Positions 46,303 to 58,673 of a DNA stretch of 64,000 bases are shown piece by piece (position 1 is the stretch's first letter; the number at the start of each line of letters is the position of its first letter). The notes under the pieces were generated by a model, which saw only the letters and a program-made list of their open reading frames with translations, was not told where the DNA came from and ran no database searches. The position numbers and the translations under genes are program-made. The stretch is from Pogostemon cablin. Taxonomy: Eukaryota; Streptophyta; Magnoliopsida; Lamiales; Lamiaceae. The stretch is from contig CM043013.1 in NCBI GenBank assembly GCA_023678885.1, positions 10,634,791 to 10,698,790 on the forward strand. The letters run 5' to 3'.

Positions 46303-48721
46303 TTCAATTTCATGCTTTTGTGTGTACTCAATTTTCACGAAAGATTAAGATTTTTCAGAGTGATGGGGGGACGAAATTTGTTAACTCTAGAGTACGTGAT
46401 TTTATGCATATGCATGGCATTCTTCATCGCTTGTCTTGTCCTTACACTCCTCAGCAGAATGGAAGAGCTGAACGAAAGCATCGTCACATTACTGAGACTG
46501 GTTTGTCTATGATATTTCATGCTCATGCACCTGCATCATTATGGTTTGATGCCTTTGCTACAACTATATTTGTGATTAATCGGCTTCCTTCATCAATCTT
46601 GCATGATATGTCCTCTTATGAGTTTTTGTTTGGCTACACACCGAATTATGCAAACTTCAAACTGTTTGGCTGTTGTGTATTCCCGTACCTTTGTGATTAT
46701 GCAGCTCACAAACTGGAACCACGTAGCCTGTCTTGTATTTTTTTGGGGTACAACAGCATTTATAAAAGATTTTATTGTCTTGATCCAAATGCTACTCGCA
46801 TTTATACTACTCGTTATGCCCAATTTGACGAGAGTTTGTTTCCATTCTCCAAAGCTTCTTTTTTTGTTCGGGCTCCGGAGATGGATTTTCCACCTTTTTA
46901 GATGCATCAGACCCTCCTGTGGCTCATTCGTCAACATCAGCTGTCGCTGACCTTGCCCCCATGAGCACTCAACCGGTTCGAGTGCCTGTTGCAGAAGACA
47001 CTGCTGAGTCCTTCTTGCCGCAACCATCTGCACCACCCCCTGCAGAGTCCATTACTCAGACTGATCAGCTTCCTGCTTTGCCACCAGTCCCGGCTCCTAT
47101 TCCGGCACCAATACCTCATCCCATGATCACGAGAGCCCGTGCTGGAGTGTTCAAGCCACGTTACCCTGTTGACCTGGCCTCTACAGCTCTTCTTCAGCTC
47201 TTGTTGCCACCTCTGAGCCCCATGGCTTCAAGTCTGCTGCCAAGCATCTAGAATGGCTTGCTACTATGCAAGAAGAAATGGATGCTCTAAGATTTAATGA
47301 CACGTGGGACTTGGTTCCTTATCCTCCTAGCACCAATATAAGTGGGTTTTTTGCACGAAGTTTTATACTGATGGATCTATTGAACGCCATAAAGCCCGTT
47401 TGGTTGCTCAGGGCTTCACTCAGATTCCGGGTACTGATTTTCATCATACTTTCAGCCCTGTTGTCAAGGCTGCAACTGTTCGAATCATTCTAGCTCTCTC
47501 TGTTTAGCACATTTGGCCTCTTCATCATCTTGACATCAAGAATGCCTTCCTCAATGGTGTACTTGATAAACTGGTTTTTACGGCTTAACCTCCTGGGTTT
47601 GTGGATCCTCGTTTTTCTTCTCATGTATGTCAGTTAAAGAAGGCACTGTATGGTCTTCGCCAGGCTCCACTAGCTTGGTTTCAACGTTTCAGCACTTACC
47701 TCTCTAGCTTGGGTTTTCTTCAGAGCCGATGTGACTCATCTCCATTTCATTTCCATAGAGGTAGCTTGGTTATTTACTTATTATTGTACGTTGATGACAT
47801 CATTATTACAGGAAATAGCTCGTCCTTGCTATATGGTTTTATTTCCCACACCCATCGAGAGTTTGCTATCAAGGATCTTGGGCGGCTTAACTACCTTCTT
47901 GGGCTCGAAGTATCTTATACTTCTAATGGTGTTTTTATTGGTCAAGCAAAGTATGCCCATGACATTCTAAAAAGGGTCGAGCTTTTGGATTCCAAACATG
48001 TCTCCACTCCTCTTGCAGCGGGTGAATCTCTTGTTCGTGATGGTGTTTCATTTCGTGATCCCACATTGTACAGATCTCTTATTGGGGCTCTTCAGTATTT
48101 AACCATTACCCGTCCTGATCTTTCATATGCAGTCAATTCTGCTAGTCAGTTCCTCCACTCACCTACTGATGATCATTTCCTAGCAGTAAAGCGTATACTT
48201 TGGTACGTCAAGGGGACAATCCATTATGGTCTTTTATTCAAACGAAATCATGACTCTTCTATTTTGGGTTACTCTGACGCTGATTGGGCTCGGTGCCCTG
48301 AGACTCGTCATTCGACCTATGGCTTTCTATCTTTATTGGGGGAAATCTAGTTTCCTGGAGTGCCAAGAAACAACCAATCGTTGCTCGTTCTAGTTGTGAA
48401 TCGGAGTATCATGCTATGGGTAATACTTCGGCTGAGCTGGGTGATGAATCTTCTTCGTGAACTTCAAGCTCTATCTTCTTCTCGTTCTATTCTTTTATGT
48501 GATAACAAGAGTGCTATCTTTCTCAGTCAGAATCCCATTGCTCACAAACGAGCTAAACACATTGATCTTGATTATTACTTTTTTTGAGAGCTTGTGTCCT
48601 CCGAGAGATTAGTCACACAATTTGTATCTTCTCACTTGCAGCTTGCTGATATGTTTACAAAGAGCCTTCCTCGTCCCGCCTTTGAATTTCTACGTTCCAA
48701 ACTTTGCGTGTATTTGCATCC
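46303..48721 (+). pseudogene. Copia-1, right part: integrase end, reverse transcriptase, RNase H
   Basis: Continues the integrase interrupted at 32396. The second catalytic Asp (SDGGTKF, about 46360) and the Glu (GRAERKH, about 46460) are on this side. The integrase tail is open to about 46899 and then shifts frame. A Pro-rich linker with HPMITRARAG follows. Reverse transcriptase is broken by indels and stops between 47190 and 47590 and then open from 47601 to 48350, with YGLRQAP and an intact YVDD at 47787-47798. RNase H (48350-48721) retains ADW, CDNKSAIF and HIDLDYYF but is shifted near 48350 and has a stop near 48586. It is a dead copy; the short LTR and motifs suggest an Ale/Retrofit-like lineage, tentatively. 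Confidence 0.85.
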
Positions 48722-48741
48722 CACGCAGCGCTTGACGGGGG

Positions 48742-48926
48742 TAATAGGAGTAATTAAAGGAGTAATTAAAGAAACCTTTAATTGTTCATATCTTTTATTT
48801 ATTTTGCCGTGTATGTATATTCCATAGATAACTCCCTTAAATTGTGGAGTTTGTTGTAATCACTATTCTATATATATTGATACTCTCCATCACCAAACAC
48901 ACTGTGATAAACTAAATAATGTTCAT
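48742..48926 (+). repeat. Probable Copia-1 3' LTR
   Basis: A short purine run (GACGGGGG, 48734-48741) follows the RNase H end, as expected of a polypurine tract. About 185 bp of AT-rich sequence with CTATATATATTGATACTC and CACACTGTGATAAAC then ends near ATAATGTTCATAAC. Both ends are decayed (TAATAGG at the start), and no 5' LTR survives to confirm it. Confidence 0.45.
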
Positions 48927-49740
48927 AACTTATTTGTTGGAATTGTCAAGTCACGTGATCACTCTTGCTGGGCCCACATCATCCAACGTGGAAAAGACGT
49001 CAGTTGATTAAGTAATTTATTGGGCCTAGGCCCACCACATTACCCTGCACAATTGAATTGAAAGAGGTCTATCAATTATGCTCACTCATCAGCCCATGCA
49101 GCCTATTATTTCATGTGAGCGGCCCAATATCCGAATCAAGCCCATCACTTGTTATATCCTTGCCAGTTATAAAGAGAAGATATCCTAAGGTGAAAATCCT
49201 ATAGCACCCACCTTTCATCATGCATTTCTATCCTTCATCCGACTAATCATCCCTCACATCAGTTACAATATTTGCCATTGAAGGAGGAGAACCGAGAATG
49301 ATCATCAAGACAGAAGAGAGGTGTTTGCTATTTAAAGAGAAGAACAAAGGAGGATCGTCAAGATGAAAGAGAAGATGAAAAATAACACTACCAAAGGTTT
49401 TTCTAATTCTTTTTTAATTTCTTATTTTTGATTTTATAAACTCATGGGTAAGTTTCATCTCATTTTCATGGTTGTTGCTTGTAACACTACGAGCTAGTTT
49501 CTTTTGATATTTTTAAGAATACCATGAGCTAGTTTCTTTTGTTATTTTTAAGATTATAAAAGTTTCAATCATGTTGAATTGATGATCTAGATTAGAATAT
49601 AACATAATGTTTATTTCTTTAATGATGTTTTGGATTTAAAACATATTTTATCTCTTATCTATCCTCAATCATATTTATGTTATTGTCTTATGAATGCTCA
49701 TGATTGTTACTTGTGTGCATTGCAGAATTATATATGTAAT
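48927..49740 (+). repeat. Possible solo LTR or LTR fragment, unassigned
   Basis: It begins TGTTGGAATTGTCAAG shortly after the copia LTR and contains a TATA-like TTATAAAG near 49168. It has repeated GAGCTAGTTTCTTTTG (49490-49540). No coding region or primer site was found. An LTR origin is inferred from layout only. Confidence 0.25.
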
Positions 49741-49741
49741 A

Positions 49742-49895
49742 CTCACTCCGTCCATTCTAAAGGTGATCATTTATTTTTTTCACGTAGATTAAGGAGTACT
49801 ATTATTTTATGTGCAGTGGGTAGTTGTATTAGTAGTTATTGGTGGACCATATGTGGTGCCCTTTTACTATAAAGGAGAAATGAATACCTTTAATA
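49742..49895. mobile_element. Stowaway-type MITE fragment
   Basis: CTCACTCCGTCCATTCTAAA at the left after TA. The interior (TTAAGGAGTACTATTATTTTA, GTGGGTAGTTGTATTAG) matches the 16197 family. The right end is lost or decayed. Confidence 0.5.
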
Positions 49896-50904
49896 TTAGG
49901 TGAGGAAATATGAGGTTAATTCTTGTAGAACTTATAGGGAATGCAGTGTATAAGTAACTTATAAGGGAATGTTTTATACCCAGGGTATAACTCAAGTAGT
50001 AGAGAGGAGGGTGGAAAGACTTTCCAACTGAGTTTGGTAAACTAAAATTATTTGAGACTTTTATTTTGTTTATGTTATATTGCTATTTAATTTTTTGCCT
50101 AGTCATCTTAAAATTCCAAATGAGAAAAAGTTATTTGTTTTAATTTTTATTGGTGCAAATTATATTTTGGCGATAGTCCATTTAGCTCTAATATCATGAG
50201 TTCGATAAATTAATTTGGCCACACATTTTGTTACAATTAATCTCTACACTTGATGATGAACATTCTTTTAAGTAAAGAAAGAGTAAACACAAATAGGAGC
50301 AAAATATGAAAGATATAAATTTAGTAATTATTTTAATAATAATAAATTATAACTTAAAATGTACTTAAAAATATTGCCGGGATTTGGCCGAAACAAAGTC
50401 CTCTATTAATTATTGGAAATATCATGGTTCTTGGTAAAAATAATGTGTTAAATAAATCAACGAGAATGATCATTTTCTCATACGTATGTTCATTACTCGA
50501 ATTTCTAAAATTAAGTGTACTTGACTTATATTTAGTTATTATGACTTTTATTTAATCCTTCTTACTACTTATTCTTTTCATGAATTTTGTGAGATGATCT
50601 CACATAAATATTTGTGGTGATATAATAGTTGGTTTTGCAGTGCACTTTAATTCTAATTAAAAGTATATTTTATAATATTTAATTAAATCTTTATATTAAG
50701 ATATTGAAAATATTTCAAGTAAAAGTATTTAGTATTATTTGTTAGGAAAAAAAATCTAATTGAAACAAATCCTAATAATTTTCAATCAATCCAACCTTCA
50801 TACATTAATATTTTATTTCTTCAGTTAAAACTTTTTCCATCTTTCACTATCTAATCTCAATTAAAACATTTTCTTTCTTTTTCTCTCCTATTTATTCTGG
50901 CAAA
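49896..50904. other. AT-rich spacer, nothing recognised
   Basis: No gene, RNA or bounded repeat was seen. Confidence 0.5.
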
Positions 50905-51575
50905 ACTCCTGTGCACCCGAGAGTACGGACCACATTCCGGGCATCTTTAGAAATTTGTGTTAAATTGTACTCCATTTGTCCCAAGAATACATTCGCCCTT
51001 TCCATTTTGGTCCATCCCAAGAATACATTCGCCCCCTAAAAATGGAAATAATACACAATATCAATAACCTTTCAATACTACAATATTACAAAAATGTCAC
51101 CTTCTTTTTACATACAATTTAATTAAAGTCAACTATATCATACAATGTATTCTACTCAATTACCCAAAATACTCCTTTTCTTTCTTACATCACACCACCA
51201 AAAAGTTATTTTTCTTAAACTCCGTGCCCAAGAATACGCGAATGTATTCTTGGGACTGAGGGAGTATACTCTTTAGTATACAGATGTGTACCCTTTATTT
51301 TCTAAAGAAAATTATTGTATGTATCTGGGCGCATGGACAACACTCCGTGCGCCTTTAGAATTTTGTGTTAAATTGTATACCCTTTTAGTATAAAAATGTG
51401 TACCCTTTATTTTCTAAAGAAAAAAAATATTAATGAAAAGTGTATACCCTTTAGAACAAAATGATGTACCTTTTATTAATTAAAGTGTATACCCTTTAGA
51501 CCAAAGCAATGTACCCTTACCCATAATACTAAATTTCTAAAGGCTCACGGAATATGTTTTGGCGCACGCAAGCCT
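50905..51575. repeat. GTGCACCC-type repeat cluster with nested MITE
   Basis: CTGTGCACCCGAGAGTACGG opens a repeat with GTATACCCTTTAG and GTGTACCCTTTATTTTCTAA units repeated several times (51275-51530). It closes with GGCTCACGGAATATG...GGCGCACGCAAG. A Stowaway-type MITE (50970-51264) sits inside. Confidence 0.45.
50970..51264. mobile_element. Stowaway-type MITE
   Basis: 295 bp with TA on both sides. CTCCATTTGTCCCAAGAATA at the left is inverted relative to TATTCTTGGGACTGAGGGAG at the right. An internal copy of CCAAGAATACATTCGCCC lies near 51017. Confidence 0.75.
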
Positions 51576-51780
51576 CACTCATTTATTCTTGCATAATATC
51601 AATTAAAATTTCCTTACATGTATCTCCACCCACTTTAATTATATATCTTATCTTATATATACTAATTACGAATACGCTGTTATAAATAACTTTTTAAAAG
51701 TATGAGATGTCGGAATGTGGTTAATTTTTGTATATTTTTTAATTTTTTAATTTTAATATCACATATATAATCTTTCAACT

Positions 51781-51785
<5 letters not shown>

Positions 51786-51817
<32 letters not shown>

Positions 51818-51925
51818 GTTATTATTATTATTAAATCATATATATCTATATCTATAAATTAAATACCACCTTTAATCATATCTTTTTATTGGTTAGGAAT
51901 AGATAATCAATGAAATATATCCAAC

Positions 51926-51999
<74 letters not shown>
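51786..51999. repeat. Two (TTA)n microsatellites in an imperfect tandem duplication
   Basis: TTA repeats at 51786-51833 and 51926-51999 are each followed by a similar AT-rich tail (TATATATCT...AAATTAAATA...CACCTTTAAT), so the whole unit of about 140 bp seems duplicated. Confidence 0.75.
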
Positions 52000-52001
<2 letters not shown>

Positions 52002-52093
52002 CTTATATATCTTCAAATTAAATAAACACCTTTAATTATATTTTTTGTTTAGTTATAATAATTCATCTGCATATTACGCGGAAATATGTACTC

Positions 52094-52548
<455 letters not shown>

Positions 52549-52756
52549 CTCTTGAGACACTCTCTTGTGATACGAGTTATTTATAAACGAGTTATTTATA
52601 AGACGGGTGTGAGGCAGGTCGATCCATCATTAAAATACAAGCCTATTTTAGAGAAGATACTTTAACAATTATTAAACATATTTTATCTATATAATAAGCA
52701 TACTTTAATGATAAATCGACCCGTTTCACCAATAACTCATTTCACAGGAGTCTTTG
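52549..52756. repeat. Family F inverted-repeat element
   Basis: CTCTCTTGTGATACGAG...GGTCGATCCATCATTAAAATA at one end and ATACTTTAATGATAAATCGACCCGTTTCAC at the other are inverted, as in the 10171-10420 element. Confidence 0.5.
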
Positions 52757-53212
52757 TCTATAAGTAAATGTAATATTACCAATCCCCAGGGCAGGGGCGG
52801 TGGGGGCCCCTAATGGTGGGGTACACCATAAGTAAATGTAATATTTATAAATGTAATATTTTGTTCTCTCTTATTTCTCATATAATTCTTTCACACTAGT
52901 TGATGTAATCTTACACATATTATTGTCTCCTTTAATATAAGAATGCATACGTAAAATTAAACTTAACATACAAAAATTTAAAATAAAAAATAAATTATTA
53001 TTATTTATAATTTTCAAAATTCGTGTAAACATACACCTTAATGTGCATGATTGTTAAGTACAGAGTAATAATATTATTGTACTTTTATTTATTAAATTCA
53101 AATTATGTCTTCAATTAAAAATTTAACATAGTTTAATATAAAATTAACCCGCTTCTCAATTCTCATAATAATTCATGGCCCATAACTCAAAATTAGATAT
53201 GTAGTAATTTTT

Positions 53213-53420
53213 TTAGACGGATTATGAGACGGTTAACTCATTAAATATATATACTTATTATATAAGTAAAATGTGCTAGTTAAATCATATTTTTAATGAA
53301 TAATATTATAACACTCTAAAATCATATTTTAATGCATTGTCTACTGAACTTTTTTAAAAAAAAAATACTTTAACTATTAGATTATTTATGCAATAATCAT
53401 ACTTTTAACCTATCTTTCTT
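53213..53420. repeat. Partial family F element
   Basis: TTAGACGGATTATGAGACGG followed by ATTATATAAGTAAAATGTG and TTAATGAATAATATTATAAC matches the left half of family F; the right end is degenerate. Confidence 0.35.
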
Positions 53421-55224
53421 TGTATTATATGTATATATACAAATGTTTTTCGTAAAATAAATAATCTATTCTAAATCCTAAACATAAGTATCCACAGTAA
53501 AATTTGCTGGATTCTCTCAAAAAAAAATTTGAAAAAAATAATAAAAAGAATAATAAAAAAGAAAAAAAAAAGTAAAGGTTCATTGACGGGGAGTCAAACT
53601 ACCGAACCCTTCGCCTACTGCACCGCGGTCGTTTCCAATATTACAATTTACAACTATTTCTTATTTATTTTTTTATTTATTAATTTATGCAATTCCTTTT
53701 TCTTCACGTTTAATCTTCCACAATCCCAATTAAAAACACTCTCCATAATTAATTTTATTTAATTAATTCATGCACGTACTCTTGGTGTGCTGCCTACGCA
53801 CCTACAAAACATCACCACATATATTAATATATTACACTAACACTTCATCGTACCTCTCACCCTAAATACTACGTGTGATTAATCTCTATTAATTAATTTT
53901 CAAAAAAATGAGTAACCAAGATTTATACTATTATAAATTTAAACTAATATACTTAGATCTGTATATAATCCTTCCGTCCTAGGGAAATATAAAGAATCGT
54001 AAGATAATTTTGCATTTCTTTGAGACGGAGAGAGTAATTAAATTTGCGTGAGACCACGCAAAAGAACATGTGATGTTCTGTGACATTTTATTGTAAAATC
54101 TTATATGATATTTCTTTATAAATAAATTGACACGTGGCAAGGTAGTGAAATTCAATCCTATACATTGACTTATGGTATAATTTCTCTTTTCTTACAAAAA
54201 AATGTCATATCAAAGTGGCACAGTATATTCAGACCTGATAAAACGAGTATTTTTTTTTCTTTTTGGGTAAGTTAGTATATTTTTAATTGAAGATGTGTAG
54301 CTTTTTATTCAACTCCTATGTAAAATTTGATCATTAAATAATGGGGGAAAGGGGTGCATTGCAGTTTGAAGCAAACATCCCAATAGTGTTTAATTTGAAT
54401 TATGATATCTCTTAGTACATCTATATATAGTAGCTAAGCTAGCAAGAACTTGCAATTCTACGTGCCTATTACTTAATATCACTATGCAACGTAAATAACC
54501 TTCTTGCTACTTTTCATTATTAATTTGGTCCCCTTTCATATATTACTTTACTAATAGGATATATATGTGCCAAGTTTTAATTGGAAACACATTCAATTTA
54601 ATTTAATTAATTATGAAATTAATTTTAATATTAATATAATAATAGAATTAGAAAAGCAAGAAGAGAGAGAGAAAAAAAATTGATGAATGAATATTATAAG
54701 AGAGATGAAATTTATATTCCAAAATGAAATACTTAATAACCTTTAGAGGTAAGGAAATTTTTTATTTCTTTTTACATGTTTAGAGAAACTTAAAAAAGTA
54801 GTGTAATTTACTAATTTATTTTCACCAATCATGTAAGTAATGACACAAAAGATAACACCAACATACAGGAAATTCGACTTGGATGATTCTATTTTGAAAT
54901 TTGACTTGCATGATTTCAAAAAAGGGCTTTTAATAAGCATTATGACCTCTGTATAGGAACGAGGAAAAAAGTTAAAAATCGTTGTCTTAGGGGAGTATTA
55001 TATTACACACATTCGAAATGCACAATTGCTTTGAACATTTAGTGAAATCAAGTAGTTTAGTACAATATTTTAGTCTTTTTCACTCACTAATCTTTTTTGA
55101 AGACCTTATAATCATCCCTAAATTATTGGTAGCTGTCAAACGCTTTGAAATCGCAGATTTAACGACAGTGAAATATTAAATGGTACTTAATTATGATTAA
55201 GGAGTGAACATCACATTAATAATT
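53421..55224. other. AT-rich spacer, no gene recognised
   Basis: No domain-bearing frame. A short GC-richer patch (53578-53632) has a tRNA-like flavour but does not fold as one by inspection. Short open frames (53529-53762; 54743-54940 on minus) look fortuitous. Confidence 0.5.
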
Positions 55225-55560
55225 CATCCGTGCCGCCACAAGAATTACATTTTACTAATTATGATATTTCACCAGATGGATTATATTTATCAATTTCGTG
55301 AATGAATTCATGCAAAAAAAGAAAAGAAAATTAATATACTTTTATGGAGCCACACACATACAACTATTCACTATATATTAAAATATCACATCTCCCATTA
55401 AAATATACTCCCTCCATCCAGCCACAAGAGTTGCATTTTACTAATTAGGGCGTCCCGCTACAAGAGTTACATTTCATTCTTTAGTATATTAAATCAATCA
55501 CTTTATCATGAGGTCCACACACAACACTAATACACATACCCACTATACATTATAAGTTAG
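55225..55560. mobile_element. Stowaway-type MITE copies (3890 family), incomplete
   Basis: GCCGCCACAAGAATTACATTTTACTAATTA near 55231 and CTCCCTCCATCCAGCCACAA from 55408 match the left end of the 3890-4289 element, including CAAGAGTTACATTTCATT. No matching right end was found; the sequence runs into the next repeat near 55560. Confidence 0.5.
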
Positions 55561-55562
55561 TA

Positions 55563-55720
55563 TCTTGTGTGTCCAGGGACATGGACTTGACCGTGCGCCC
55601 AACATACCCTATTTATTAAGCGGATCATTTATAAGTTAAAAAAATAAAAAATTCAATATATGCAGGATCGGACTTGGGCGTACGGGTCTAAATTTGTACG
55701 CCCGGGGGCACAAGAGTTTT
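55563..55720. repeat. GTGCGCCC-type small repeat
   Basis: GTGTCCAGGGACATGG...GTGCGCCCAACATACCC at the left and GTACGCCCGGGGGCAC at the right. It probably belongs to the family of 14221-14522. Confidence 0.35.
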
Positions 55721-56120
55721 TGTCATACATTAAATTATTATATCTCATAATCCACTACATATTAAAATACTATATTTTTTAATCTCCGTGTAAACAGTAA
55801 AAATAACTATTTTTATGTGACAAAGAGAGGATATGCTTTAATCTCGTTACAAAGTAAATGTATTGTGGCGGGTTGAAGAAGAAGTATACCATTAACCGGC
55901 TGTCACACACACTTATATGTAATCTCTTCTATCTCTCTCTACGATACACACACATAGATAGTAGGAAAAGGAAGAGGTGATAGTGACAGTTGTTAAGGGG
56001 AGTGAGATTTGTAGCACCAAATTAATGGCAGCTTTGAAGTTAGAAATATTAATGGCTCCAGTTTAGGGTGATTTCAGACACCATCCTGACCACAACCCGA
56101 CATTTGTGCTCTCTCTCCTC

Positions 56121-56129
56121 TATTTATAC
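56121..56129 (+). promoter_or_regulatory. IAA33: Probable TATA box of the IAA33-like gene
   Basis: TATTTATAC lies 72 bases before the short upstream ORF and is followed by a CT-rich stretch (56138-56180) typical of plant core promoters. No TGTCTC/GAGACA auxin element was found close by. Confidence 0.5.
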
Positions 56130-56192
56130 ATCACACATACCCCCTCTCTCTCATCACTCTCACTCTCTTCATCCCTCCACTTCGACACAACC

Positions 56193-56201
56193 ATGATCTA
56201 G
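56193..56201 (+). promoter_or_regulatory. Two-codon upstream ORF (Met-Ile-stop)
   Basis: ATGATCTAG is the first ATG after the probable TATA box, 70 bases before the main start and in another frame. Such minimal uORFs can lower downstream initiation; whether it lies in the mature mRNA depends on the transcription start. Confidence 0.45.
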
Positions 56202-56271
56202 ATTCGGACAAGGATCCGAAATTCCACGGGTCACGTCAACAACACCATCACTCTGTGTGTTCCTAAAGCCG

Positions 56272-56858
56272 ATGCGGCAGGCGGAGAGGAGATCCACGTC
56301 AGCGTCCGCCGTGGACGGGAAGCAGTACTTCAAGCGCTCCGCCACGTCATCCTCGGCTGCGGCGCTGTACGGTCTGGGTGCTGCAGCTTCAAACCCTAAT
56401 AAAACCGCGCTGTTCGGGGGAGACGACCTGGTGTCGGCGGTGATCCCGGCGGTGACGGTGGTGCTGGAGGGGCGGTCGATCTGCCAGCGTGTCAGCCTCC
56501 ACAAGCACGGCAGCTACCAGAGCCTCGCCAGAGCACTGCAACAGATGTTCGTCGACTCGAATTCTAATTCTAATCCTAATCCTAATCCGGAAGACGGTGT
56601 TCTTGATCTGTCGAATGCTGTTCCAGGGCATCTGATTGCGTATGAAGATATGGAGAATGATCTGCTGTTAGTTGGTGATCTTAACTGGAAGTAAGCTTAA
56701 TTAATTAATTCATTATTAATACTCCTAATTACACTGTTAATTACAGTTTAAATTAATGTTGGATGTATTATATGTGGTGAAGGGATTTTGTTCGGGTGGC
56801 TAAGAGAATCAGAATACTTCCGGTGAAGCCCAGATCAAGAAAGATGAAAAGAGGCTGA
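56272..56858 (+). CDS. IAA33: Aux/IAA family protein, IAA33-like (2 exons)
   Basis: Nuclear auxin-response regulator acting through its C-terminal PB1 domain (domains III/IV), which binds ARFs and other Aux/IAAs. Exons 56272-56690 and 56783-56858 with a GT-AG intron of 92 bases give 164 aa, close to the family's size. PB1 starts at VTVVLEGRSICQRVSLHKHG (about residues 61-80) and continues through GHLIAYEDMENDLLLVGDLN and ends DFVRVAKRIRILPVK. The EDMEND...GD acidic cluster is the interaction face. There is no EAR repressor motif (LxLxL) and no GWPPV degron, as expected of IAA33-type members, so TIR1/AFB-driven turnover is not expected. An Asn/Pro-Asn repeat (SNSNSNPNPNPE), encoded by a CTAATC-type simple repeat, is inserted in the PB1 loop. 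The start is the first in-frame ATG; its context is weak. Confidence 0.92.
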
Positions 56859-57414
56859 GACTCGATTAATTGGAATTACATCTCATGTTACAATTTCAGG
56901 CCCGGCCCGGGTGTATTAAAATATACATCATCTATATTATGACGTTTGTTTTATGTTTTTAGAGGATACATTTTTAGACTTAATTTCTTTTTATTTCATT
57001 TTAAAAAGTGTTTATGGTAATTCATGGGTTTTTTGTCTTTGTTTCTTAAGGAAAAATTCTTGTGTCCTCGTCAAATTCAAATTTATACGTGCTCTTTAAG
57101 AAAATTTTTCTTGATTTTTTTTAAAAAAATATTAATGTTTTTAATCAAATTTTATTATTTTTTATATTTCAAAGACATTTTTATTGATATAATAATACCA
57201 ATAATACTTAAAGTATATACATTTTAAATTAAATATTATGCCTTTAAATATTTGTGAGTCTAGTATAAATTAAAATAACTCTTTTTATAATTGTTTTTAT
57301 TGGATCTCTAAAATTGTTTAAATAAAAAATTTATTTTTTTATATTACTAATTAGTAAGATAAAACAAATCAATGTATTTAATATTTAACATCATGATCAT
57401 TAAAATAAGACAAA
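56859..57414. other. IAA33-like 3' UTR and AT-rich spacer
   Basis: The first 100-200 bases are probably 3' UTR. The frame at 57024-57227 is low-complexity and not supported as a gene. Confidence 0.45.
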
Positions 57415-57860
57415 TTCTCTTGTAAAAATGTGTTTAATTATGTGAGATAAATTAAAATAAGATTGTTATCTGTATTTATTTATTAATTAATAGTTAATAT
57501 AATAAATGATGTAATAAAATATAATTTTAGCTAGAAATTTATAATATAATTCACTAAAAATATATTTTTACTATTAATAAATATATTTTATTTATATACT
57601 CCCTCTATCCCATCCAAAGAGTTCTTTTTTGCCATTTTGGGCATCCCACCCAAAGAGTCTCCTTTCCTTTTTTTACACACATGGGACCCACACAAATCCA
57701 CTAATACAATTAAAATATGGAGCACACATTCCCACTAATACAACTATCCACTACACATTAAATAATAATACTCTTTAATCTATACGCCAAAAAGCAAAAA
57801 CAACACTTTGGACGGGACGGAGGGAGTAATAAATATACTTTAATAATGGATTTAACATCT
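57415..57860. repeat. Family F element interrupted by a MITE
   Basis: CAAATTCTCTTGTAAAAATG and the TATTTATTAATTAATAG interior lie left of the MITE at 57599-57826. AATAAATATACTTTAATAATGG, the usual family F right-hand interior, lies right of it. Confidence 0.45.
57599..57826. mobile_element. Stowaway-type MITE
   Basis: 228 bp, flanked by TA, with CTCCCTCTATCCCATCCAAA at the left and CTTTGGACGGGACGGAGGGAG (last 20 bases) at the right, inverted. Confidence 0.75.
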
Positions 57861-58069
57861 CAAAAGAAATTGCCTCTAAAAATAATTTTTGAGAGTAAAT
57901 TCGTGAAGATATAGCTAGATTAAATAAATATAATACTCCTTTCGTCTCTTTTCAAATTGCATACTTTTCATTTTGGGTTATCTTATAAAAGTTTACATCC
58001 CCTTAAAAAAGCAAAAGTTCAAAACAATCATCATTCTTTACACACTTTATTTACAAAAAAAAAAATCGG

Positions 58070-58290
58070 CTAAAACTTTTGTACCCTCGGGACACCGTGC
58101 ACCCAGATACCTTTTAGTATTAATTTATATACTCTTTAGTAAAATGATGTGCACCCTTTATTTTTTGAAAAAATACTCCATATTAATACAAGTGTATATC
58201 CTTTAAAACAAAATGTTGTACCCTTATTAAGTAAAGTGTACACTCTTTAGAATAAAATGTTGTACTCTTACACACTTTGTGCACCTGGTA
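58070..58290. repeat. GTGCACCC-type small repeat
   Basis: TTTGTACCCTCGGGACACCGTGCACCC at the left, TTGTGCACCTGGTAATAC at the right. The interior has TGTACCCTTATTAAGTAAAG as in the 50905-51575 cluster. Confidence 0.4.
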
Positions 58291-58391
58291 ATACAAGAGA
58301 CCAACTCAAAAAAACTACCCATATCTAACACACCTATCATAATTTATTATTTATTAATTACCAAAAAATACCATAATATTCCTAAAAGTTA

Positions 58392-58673
58392 ATCTCTTCG
58401 TCCCATAGTACTTTTCACATTTACTGTTTCACGTTGTTTAAGAAAATGCGCACTTTTTGACCAATTTTATTGACTTTGGAGGGTATTGTGGTATTTTTAG
58501 ATAATAAAAAATTATAAAGTAATGATATGTGTGTTAAAAAGGAGTTACAAATTTAAAATTAAATGAACTTTTGAGGTTGTTAGATAATGTGATGTTTCCT
58601 TTTTTGGGGTGTGAAAGGTATTATGGGACAAACAAATGAGAAAAGTGTGAAAGATTTTATGGGATGGAGGGAG
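58392..58673. mobile_element. Stowaway-type MITE (inverted relative of 12903)
   Basis: ATCTCTTCGTCCCATAGTAC at the left and TTTATGGGATGGAGGGAG at the right. The interior is the reverse complement of the 12903-13190 element. Confidence 0.65.

Noticed and set aside
53578..53632. GC-richer patch resembling tRNA A- and B-box motifs on the minus strand
   Set aside because: The two box-like motifs are too close together and no cloverleaf stems were found, so no tRNA or SINE was called.
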